Source: Chloroflexota bacterium
Lineage (GTDB): Bacteria > Chloroflexota > Anaerolineae > Anaerolineales > Anaerolineaceae
Assembly (NCBI GenBank): GCA_016838895.1
Contig: JAEKNU010000010.1
Location: forward strand, 42,052-106,051
Length of the DNA stretch: 64,000 bases
Direction of reading: 5' to 3'
Below are positions 57,038 through 64,000 of this stretch, piece after piece. A program made the position numbers and the translations under genes. The notes below the pieces were generated by a model that was given only the letters and a program-made list of their open reading frames with translations, was not told the DNA's origin and ran no database searches. Each line of letters starts with the position of its first letter. Position 1 is the first letter of the stretch.

Positions 57038-58036
57038 TCAATACTCCCAATCTGAACGCATCATGCGAGTTTGAATTAATGAGATGGTGAAAATAATCAG
57101 GAACAAAACAATGGATACCGCTGCGGACCAGCCCATCTTTTGATATCGGAATGCATAATTATAAATATTCAGCAACAATACCTGGGTGGTATCATTTGGT
57201 CCGCCGTCCGTCATTACTTGCACAATATCAAACACCTGAAACGCTGAAATCATCGTCAGGATGGCTGCCAGCAAAATCGTGGGTTTCAATAATGGTAAGG
57301 TTATATGAACAAATGATTGCCATGTTGAGGCACCATCAATTTTGGCAGCGTCCTTAATTGCCTGCGGAATTCCTTGTAAGGCAGCAATAAAGATCACCAG
57401 GTTATATCCCATATCCTGCCAAAGATAAGCCACAATAATTGCAAACAAGGCAACCGGAATGCCCAGAAAAGTTAGCTTTGGATCACCGGTCCAGTTAATG
57501 CCCACCATTTTCCCGCTGAGCAAACCCAGAAATGCATTTAACGCACCACGTTGAGGATGCAAAATGAACCCCCACATAATGGCAACACCCACAGAGGGTG
57601 CCAATACTGGTAGAAAGAATAATATCCGAAAAATGCTCTTGGCTTTTTCATGTACTGATTCAATCATAAAAGCCAGAGGCAATGTCATTAGCAAATTTAA
57701 AGGAACAACAAGAAAAGCAAATATAAGTGTGATTTTGATACCGATATGGAACTGTTGAACTTCAAGTGGTGCATTGATCGAGAAATCCAGCATTTTTTGG
57801 AAATTCAGCAAACCCACAAACGGGTTTTCCCCACCAAATCCGAGGAATCCGCCACCTATACGGCGAGAACTGTAGTCAAAAAATGCCAGGGCAAAACCCC
57901 ATAGCAACGGAAACAATGTCCAAAAACTCATGAACAGGACTAATGGTCCAATGGTGGCTGCCAGGAACTTCTTTTTTGCTGCGTCCCGGCCTTTAAATAA
58001 TCGTGGCCAGGTGTAACTATTTGGGTTGGATGCCAT
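57038..58036 (-). CDS. Carbohydrate ABC transporter permease (MalF-type)
   Basis: EAA 'AIKDAAKIDGASTWQSFVHITLPLLKPTIL'. Start at MASNPNS with GGAG upstream. Confidence 0.94.
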   Translation of the reverse strand: MASNPNSYTWPRLFKGRDAAKKKFLAATIGPLVLFMSFWTLFPLLWGFALAFFDYSSRRIGGGFLGFGGENPFVGLLNFQKMLDFSINAPLEVQQFHIGIKITLIFAFLVVPLNLLMTLPLAFMIESVHEKAKSIFRILFFLPVLAPSVGVAIMWGFILHPQRGALNAFLGLLSGKMVGINWTGDPKLTFLGIPVALFAIIVAYLWQDMGYNLVIFIAALQGIPQAIKDAAKIDGASTWQSFVHITLPLLKPTILLAAILTMISAFQVFDIVQVMTDGGPNDTTQVLLLNIYNYAFRYQKMGWSAAVSIVLFLIIFTISLIQTRMMRSDWEY

Positions 58037-58050
58037 TGTCAACTCCATTG

Positions 58051-58077
58051 AGGAGATGGAATATACTTCCATCTCCT
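58051..58077. promoter_or_regulatory. Intercistronic hairpin directly 3' of the substrate-binding-protein gene
   Basis: aggagatggaa-tatac-ttccatctcct, 11-bp perfect stem between SBP stop (58099) and permease start. Confidence 0.82.
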
Positions 58078-58098
58078 TTAATTTCTAATACCTAAAAC

Positions 58099-59433
58099 CT
58101 ACTCAAAAGAGCCTTGTACGGAACGATCCATAGTTTGTAATGTTTCTTCCATTGTTGCATTACCCTGTAAGAAATTCAACACATCCGGGTAAGTCACTTC
58201 GTACCACACAAAATCACGATCCGGGAAATGTCCTTCATAAATACCATATTGCAGGATATCCAGGAAAGCATTGAAATATGGGTACTCAGTTAATAATTTA
58301 TCAGCATTGGCACCGCTGATATTCTCTTGTAATGCAGGTAAAGTACCAGACGCCAGGTTAAATTCTACAGCATTATCCGCATTCAAAGTTACGTATTGTA
58401 CAAAGTCCCATGCGGCATCCTGAACCGTGCTGTTTGCGGATACTGTCAAACCCCATCCCGAGGCTGCCGCATAAACAGGTTCTTCACCAATACTGGGTAG
58501 AGGTTGATAAATAGTCGTTTCAACAACTTCCGGATAATCACCGCTATATTCGGGTACTGCCCAGGGACCGATCAAACCAATGGCAGTACTGCCATTGAAA
58601 TATGAATCGCCCACCCAGTTTTCTTCATCATTGAAAAGCAACGGATCAACTACACCATCAGTCACCAGTTTCTGCATTAATTCCAACGCTGCTTTGCCTT
58701 CTGCTGTATCAACAGAATAACCTGCATCCGTCAAATATTCTCCACCAGCCTGTAAAATGAGGGAATGAAACATGGTGGCGATACCATCGGATCCGGTGAA
58801 ATGGAAACCTGCGCGGGTCATAACGCCATCCTGGGAAATAGCCATTTTTTGTGCATCAGCACTGGCTTCGTCCCAGCTCGCCCAACCATCTTCATAATCG
58901 GTTGCACCAACTTCGGCTGCCGTGGCGGTATTGAATAAAACAGCACCGTATTCAATATTGAATTCCTGTGGAATACCATACAGAGCATCATTACAGGTAT
59001 ATCCACCTATTGTAGCCGAGAATAATTGTGCCTTGGCATCATCCATCGTCAGTACAGCATCGGGCACTGCTACCAGGCTGCCGCCATCTGCGTAAGAACA
59101 TACCCATGAACCAAACATTTGCAATATATCTGCTTCGGTTTTTGCCGGCAAAGCTGTTTGCAGGGTCTGGATATAGGAATCATAATCGAATGTTTCAAAT
59201 ACAATCTCTACATCAGGATGTTCTTCCATGTAGGATTGTGCGAGGGCATCATATCCGGCATTGAAGGAATCATTTTGATGTGTCCACACGCGAACGGTAG
59301 TCACGTCACCTTCTGCCTGAGCAGATTGATTTTCCGATGGTGCAGCTTGATCTGCTGGTTGAGCAGTGTTAGGGGTACATGCTGTTACAGCAAGAACAAC
59401 GATAAGCAGCATAGTTACTAAACTCTTCTTCAT
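58099..59433 (-). CDS. Extracellular carbohydrate ABC transporter substrate-binding lipoprotein
   Basis: Lipobox 'VLAVTACTPN', 'YDALAQSYMEEHPDVEIVFETFDYDSYIQTLQTALPAKTEADILQMFG'. Confidence 0.94.
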   Translation of the reverse strand: MKKSLVTMLLIVVLAVTACTPNTAQPADQAAPSENQSAQAEGDVTTVRVWTHQNDSFNAGYDALAQSYMEEHPDVEIVFETFDYDSYIQTLQTALPAKTEADILQMFGSWVCSYADGGSLVAVPDAVLTMDDAKAQLFSATIGGYTCNDALYGIPQEFNIEYGAVLFNTATAAEVGATDYEDGWASWDEASADAQKMAISQDGVMTRAGFHFTGSDGIATMFHSLILQAGGEYLTDAGYSVDTAEGKAALELMQKLVTDGVVDPLLFNDEENWVGDSYFNGSTAIGLIGPWAVPEYSGDYPEVVETTIYQPLPSIGEEPVYAAASGWGLTVSANSTVQDAAWDFVQYVTLNADNAVEFNLASGTLPALQENISGANADKLLTEYPYFNAFLDILQYGIYEGHFPDRDFVWYEVTYPDVLNFLQGNATMEETLQTMDRSVQGSFE

Positions 59434-59506
59434 CTTTTTCTCCTTGAATAGATTATTCATTAATATTCAATCAGCTAATTCAATGATATCGGATTCGCTC
59501 ACCTCC

Positions 59507-60529
59507 TTACAATTTAACCACTGCATCCAGATTATGGGGCAGGTCAGGGTTCAATCCCTTCGCCATAGAACGTTCAAATGCAACTAGCTGCCCAAATGGC
59601 AGATATAGCACATTACGGATACGTTCATCCAACCCCGAATTGAATATCACAGTGGATTGATCTTCTCCGATGGGTAAAACCTTGCCACCCAACGCTTTTA
59701 ATTCATTTAATACACTTTGTTCATGTTCATAATGAGAACTGGATTGCAGTCCAATCACCTGCGCGGTCTTGGTAATCATGGATTTTGGCCCATGACGAAA
59801 TTCCATAAAATGAAAAGGTTCACTATGCGTCAGGGACATTTCTTTCATCTTCAAACTTAATTCACTGGCTAACCCGTAACGAAGCCCCGAACCCAACCAG
59901 TAAAAACGATCCTTTGTCAAATCCCCGCCGATCTCCTTTGCCAGATCGCTGTAGGTATCCAAAATATGTTGTCCTACAGCCGGCAACTTGTTCAACTCTT
60001 CATATAAATCATCGCGACCTGCGGCAATCAAAGCAAATGCAACTGTACCTAAATACAAAGTGGAGAATGCCCGTGTTTGAGCAATACTTTGTTCTGCACC
60101 AGAGCTGAAAACAAGATTAATATCACCCATAGAAGCCAATGGCTCCTCCGCATAACAGGATAAGGTGATTAGCTTTCCACGTTTTTGCTCTTTGAAAGTT
60201 TTGCAGGCAATCAATGTTTCCGTGGTTGCTCCTGATCGACTAATGGCTACCAGTAATACTTCTCCATTGGGATAAGAAGCCTGCGGATAATGCCACAATT
60301 CTGAGGCTGGCAATCCACGGGCACAGTTACCGGTAATATCCTGATAAAAGGCTGCCGCGGCTAATGCCAAATAATAGGTTGATCCGCAACCGGTAAACAA
60401 CACCTGGCGCTGCTGCCCCTGGGAAAGTGCCAGCAGCTCATCCTTTTGCTCGGCAAGCATCTGCATGGCTGCCTGCCAGGCTTCAGGTTGGGAATAAATT
60501 TCTTGTCGTGTATATAATCCTCTTTCCAT
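59507..60529 (-). CDS. SIS-domain sugar isomerase (AgaS-like / GlmS isomerase-domain-like)
   Basis: 'QRQVLFTGCGSTYYLALAAAAFYQ', 'LLVAISRSGATTETLIA', 'FHFMEFRHGPKSMI', C-terminal 'GLNPDLPHNLDAVVKL'. Confidence 0.9.
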   Translation of the reverse strand: MERGLYTRQEIYSQPEAWQAAMQMLAEQKDELLALSQGQQRQVLFTGCGSTYYLALAAAAFYQDITGNCARGLPASELWHYPQASYPNGEVLLVAISRSGATTETLIACKTFKEQKRGKLITLSCYAEEPLASMGDINLVFSSGAEQSIAQTRAFSTLYLGTVAFALIAAGRDDLYEELNKLPAVGQHILDTYSDLAKEIGGDLTKDRFYWLGSGLRYGLASELSLKMKEMSLTHSEPFHFMEFRHGPKSMITKTAQVIGLQSSSHYEHEQSVLNELKALGGKVLPIGEDQSTVIFNSGLDERIRNVLYLPFGQLVAFERSMAKGLNPDLPHNLDAVVKL

Positions 60530-60558
60530 AATGTTTGGCTTCCTTAAAGTACTAATTT

Positions 60559-62562
60559 TTAATCAATCTCGGGCACAGCTTTAATCAACAAGGCATGTTT
60601 AAAACCTATAGTTAAACTTGCCTGTGGACCATTAACCGTTCCCAGGTCTGTTTCGTTTATATAATCCATGATTTGATACGCTCTGGCTTCCAAGCCGCGT
60701 AAAATCAAAGCACCTTCAAAGGCTTCCTCTGAATTCTCTGTGAAGAATGCATAATAAAGTTCAGTCCCTTTCTGAATGACATGCGTCTCGGGTTTGTCAT
60801 ATGCCAAATCATATAAGTTTAGATACTCACCATCAGATAGCATGTGCTTGTTATACAGCGCAAACCATTTTTTCCAGAGGGTTTCTTTCTCTTCATCCAA
60901 TCCCCACCATTCCTGTAACCTAGGGCGGATCGCTTCATCTTCTGCCAGGATGAATTTGGTCGCCAGAATACCACCCGTGCCCAATTCACTGGCAAAATCC
61001 ATACCGCCATCCGAGAGCTCAACATGGTCAGCAAAAACTGCACATCCTGGCCCCAATAATGCCTTATAAAATTTAATACGCCTTCGAATCTGAATACTGC
61101 TGGTTGGGTCAGCAGTGACTGCCTGATCCATCGCCGGAATCAAAGTATGTGTAATCTGCGCTCCACATGGACAGATTTGAGTCACACTGTATGGCTTTAA
61201 TTTCCGGGTCAGCTCAAATATCTTGCGATAAAGCTGTGCAAAAACATCCACTGATTCATTGGCATGTTGATGTCGATGGGCCGGATTATGACAGGGTGGC
61301 ACGGTGTAAATGTTATCCAGTTTATGCCCATCAAAATCCCAATTTTCAATAAAGAGTCGTGTCAACGCCAAACTATATTCCTGTACTTCTTTTACAGCAG
61401 GACAAAGAATTGCCAGACCACGATTATTGCGAGCGACACTACCATCTTTATTTAATAACAGCCAATCCGGGTGTTCTTCAAGGATGTGTGAAGTACTGTA
61501 TTTGAAACCATCCCACTCACCCACACCATCCTCAACACATAACGGATACCACCATAATTGTGCATAAGCATTCTGGGCATGGATTTTCGCTACCATTTCT
61601 TTCATGGTCTGCTCTCCACCAGGGAAGGTATCTTCACGTGGTTGCCAATCCCCGTAATGATCAAACCAACGATCGTCCAGGGTTAACCAGCGAATATTCA
61701 TTTCACGCAATTTGGGTAATACGCTTAACATTTCCTGCGGCTGCACATCAAATTCGTATCCCCAGGAACACCAGGCGGCTTGATAATCTTCTGTATTCAT
61801 TTCAGGAAAGGCGATGCCCTTTAACCGCATCATCTCCCGGTACAGCGCTAACGGCTCAAAGAAATCGCCTTGATGATAGGAAATCAAACTCTGTAAACTG
61901 GTAAAGGTTTCTCCAGGTGCAAGCACTACAGTTTCACGATTTTCCAGGGATAATTGCACTACATTAACACGTTCAGCAGCTACCGGCATATACCATAAGG
62001 CCTGAGTGGGTTCCAAATGCGCCAAAGCAACGCCGCCATTCTGATTCCATACATACACCAGCGGAATGCCACCGCCTTCGCCATGATCGGTGTGACCCAG
62101 ATAATTTTCTCTGGTAAATGGGAAACGCAGTGGGAATGCAAAATCCTGTCCCCATTCAACAGCCACGCCCTGCATCGTCCAGGCATCTGTTGAAATATGC
62201 GGTGATACCGAAATGCAAGGCATACTCACGCCACTTAAAGTGATCGCTTCATTTGCTATGTTGCGTACTTGCCAATGTAAAACAAAAGCTCCCTGCCATT
62301 GAACAAACTGATCAATTGTCAATGTGATTTCCAAATCTGAACTTGCCAACACAGCGATACTGCGCTGAGCAGCACCCAGATCCGTTTGCACCAAAGCTGA
62401 TTGCCGCAGAAAAGTCGTGTCTTTTACATTTAAATTATATGCAGACGGCAGATTCAAATGAATTTCGCCAGATGCAATTTCGAGTGATCGGTCTGCCAGT
62501 GAAATCGAAAAACTGAAATCATTATGTATTTCTAAAATCAGGTTATCTGAATAGTTTTTCAT
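60559..62562 (-). CDS. GH36-like alpha-galactosidase / alpha-N-acetylgalactosaminidase candidate
   Basis: 'DYQAAWCSWGYEFDVQPQEMLSVLPKLREMNIRWLTLDDRWFDHYGDW', 'NWDFDGHKLDNIYTVPPCHNPAH', 'CAVFADHVELSDGGMDFAS'. Confidence 0.8.
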   Translation of the reverse strand: MKNYSDNLILEIHNDFSFSISLADRSLEIASGEIHLNLPSAYNLNVKDTTFLRQSALVQTDLGAAQRSIAVLASSDLEITLTIDQFVQWQGAFVLHWQVRNIANEAITLSGVSMPCISVSPHISTDAWTMQGVAVEWGQDFAFPLRFPFTRENYLGHTDHGEGGGIPLVYVWNQNGGVALAHLEPTQALWYMPVAAERVNVVQLSLENRETVVLAPGETFTSLQSLISYHQGDFFEPLALYREMMRLKGIAFPEMNTEDYQAAWCSWGYEFDVQPQEMLSVLPKLREMNIRWLTLDDRWFDHYGDWQPREDTFPGGEQTMKEMVAKIHAQNAYAQLWWYPLCVEDGVGEWDGFKYSTSHILEEHPDWLLLNKDGSVARNNRGLAILCPAVKEVQEYSLALTRLFIENWDFDGHKLDNIYTVPPCHNPAHRHQHANESVDVFAQLYRKIFELTRKLKPYSVTQICPCGAQITHTLIPAMDQAVTADPTSSIQIRRRIKFYKALLGPGCAVFADHVELSDGGMDFASELGTGGILATKFILAEDEAIRPRLQEWWGLDEEKETLWKKWFALYNKHMLSDGEYLNLYDLAYDKPETHVIQKGTELYYAFFTENSEEAFEGALILRGLEARAYQIMDYINETDLGTVNGPQASLTIGFKHALLIKAVPEID

Positions 62563-63599
62563 ATGCGCCTGCCTAAGATGATTCTCTCTGCATTCTGGTA
62601 ATACACTTGGCGCAGCACCTCATCAGGCAGATATAAACCATGTACATGCCAGCGACCTTGCAACGGTATTTCTGCATCATTGTAATTAAAGTACTCATCA
62701 TCGGTTTCCAAAAAGCGATAACTGATGCGATAGGAATTAACCTCCGGTCCTACATCCAGTCCGAATAGAATTCGATCAGAAAATTCCAAAAAGAATTTTC
62801 TGGCGCTGTACGGTTGGCGACCTAACTCACCAATACGCCCGCTGATATCCACATGAAAATTTGGACAGCGCCGCAGCAAATCACTAACCCAAATCAAATT
62901 CTCGGCATAACAGCCAACATGCGCGCCGATAAATGTGGTTTGTGGATGAGTACTGACCAGGTTGGCCAAAGATTGCATAATACTCATAAAAGGTGGGAAT
63001 GGCGGACTGGTAAAAATCCAATCCGGGTGCTCATGCAGCTCTTCCCAGCGTTCATTGTGCTCATTCAGCGGTTCAAAAAAAGCTACCGGATCCCCCACAT
63101 GTATCAGGACAGGTAAACTCAAATCCGCAGCTGTCTGCCAGATCGGATCCAGGCGGCAATCATCTACTGCAACGAGTTGTTGATTGTGATCTTGCACTGA
63201 TAATCCCAACGCCTTCCAGATTTTCAATCCCTGAGCCCCACGATCTTTTTGTGCAAGTAGGCGTTTGGCCGCCCACTCCGGAAAAGCATCCCCCAGTATC
63301 TGCCATTGCAACCAATCCACGCCGCCAAAAACGGTAAATCGTTCCGGTACTGGTTGCTTGAAATAATCCAGATGCTGATTCAAAATCTCTTCGCCCCATC
63401 CACCATCCAGATCAATATAGTGAACAACACCCGCCTCATCCAAGTTATCCAGTAATGCAGACAACGGCTTCTCATCCCATCCTCCCCCAAATGGTTCAGC
63501 CAGATGGTTGTGGGCATCAATCACTTGAAAGCGAGGCTTCTGAATGACTGTTGTTTTCGTTTTCAATTGCGCAATCGGGCGAAAAGACTCAAGTTCCAT
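62559..63599 (-). CDS. Amidohydrolase-2-type (TIM-barrel, metal-dependent) hydrolase
   Basis: 'FQVIDAHNHLAEPFGGGW', 'LPVLIHVGDPVAFF', 'TTFIGAHVGCYAENL', 'DRILFGLDVGPEV'; ATGA overlap with the downstream GH36-like gene. Confidence 0.85.
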   Translation of the reverse strand: MELESFRPIAQLKTKTTVIQKPRFQVIDAHNHLAEPFGGGWDEKPLSALLDNLDEAGVVHYIDLDGGWGEEILNQHLDYFKQPVPERFTVFGGVDWLQWQILGDAFPEWAAKRLLAQKDRGAQGLKIWKALGLSVQDHNQQLVAVDDCRLDPIWQTAADLSLPVLIHVGDPVAFFEPLNEHNERWEELHEHPDWIFTSPPFPPFMSIMQSLANLVSTHPQTTFIGAHVGCYAENLIWVSDLLRRCPNFHVDISGRIGELGRQPYSARKFFLEFSDRILFGLDVGPEVNSYRISYRFLETDDEYFNYNDAEIPLQGRWHVHGLYLPDEVLRQVYYQNAERIILGRRI

Positions 63600-63635
63600 G
63601 AGAAAATCTCAATTTGTCTACATATTGATAAAATC

Positions 63636-63685
63636 AATCATTTACAATCATTTTATGTCATTTATAATCATATTTTACGATTTAT
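63636..63685. promoter_or_regulatory. 10-bp-period direct-repeat array, putative DeoR-family operator
   Basis: AATCATTTAC AATCATTTTA TGTCATTTAT AATCATATTT TACGATTTAT, located 37-86 bp upstream of the first gene of the 63.6-46.6 kb operon. Confidence 0.6.
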
Positions 63686-63926
63686 TTTGAGTATTGTCAA
63701 GTGTTTTTCAAAATTCCATCGGGATTCAGTGAATTTCCACGATTTATCTTATGTTTTTTAATAAACAGTTCATCACCATAAAAAAAACAGCCAGGAAAAT
63801 TCCTGACTATGCCAGCACCCAATATGCCATTGTTGTAAATCATCCTATCTTCATCTAAATTACCTTTAAAGGACCCGCCCTTGACGGACGCTCATACTTG
63901 TACTACAATCATTGAGCATTACCCGA

Positions 63927-63998
63927 TGCGGGGTAGAGCAGTGGCAGCTCGTCGGGCTCATAACCCGGAGGTCAGTGGTTCGAATCCGCTCCCCGCTA
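63927..63998 (+). tRNA. Initiator tRNA-fMet (CAT)
   Basis: Cloverleaf: acceptor GCGGGG/CCCCGC with unpaired T1/T72; CTCATAA anticodon loop; three consecutive G:C pairs (GGG/CCC) in the anticodon stem; GGTTCGAATCC T-arm. CCA not encoded as far as the window shows. Confidence 0.9.
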
Positions 63999-64000
63999 CT

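Noticed and set aside
63636-63685. Considered as a short CRISPR-like array
   Set aside because: Unit is only 10 bp with no spacers; fits tandem regulator half-sites, not CRISPR.

Overview
The window looks like one continuous chromosomal segment from a heterotrophic bacterium. Gene content suggests Chloroflexota/Anaerolineae, but that is inference and no database was searched. It opens with a housekeeping block on the + strand (dnaX 3' end, ybaB/ebfC, recR) and ends with an initiator tRNA-fMet(CAT). Most of the rest is minus-strand carbohydrate-uptake and catabolism operons: (i) 6.2-20.2 kb, two tandem paralogous MFS transporters, GH31, GH15, a MalFG-type ABC importer, a ROK regulator and a divergent second GH31; (ii) 25.4-36.7 kb, a LacI-controlled operon with two ADP-ribosylglycohydrolase-family proteins, an ABC importer, a split acyl-CoA synthetase, a citryl-CoA-lyase-like protein and a ribokinase; (iii) 36.9-44.2 kb, a LacI-controlled importer with unusually long permeases and an MGDG-synthase-like glycosyltransferase; (iv) 44.3-63.6 kb, a GH36 gene plus a very compact operon of about 17 kb with GH114 (polygalactosaminidase), GH36-like, GH4, AgaS-like SIS protein, PfkB kinase, LacD-like and KbaZ/GatZ-like proteins, an AAC(2')-like GNAT, an ABC importer and a DeoR regulator. 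The best candidates for undescribed systems are (ii), a possible pathway for ribosylated conjugates, and (iv), a possible galactosamine/galactosaminogalactan pathway. Recurring DNA-level signals are a strong hairpin directly 3' of all four substrate-binding-protein genes, a 36-bp perfect palindrome, a pair of matching LacI-type operators, and a 10-bp-period direct-repeat array upstream of operon (iv). No CRISPR array, IS element, rRNA or prophage was recognised.
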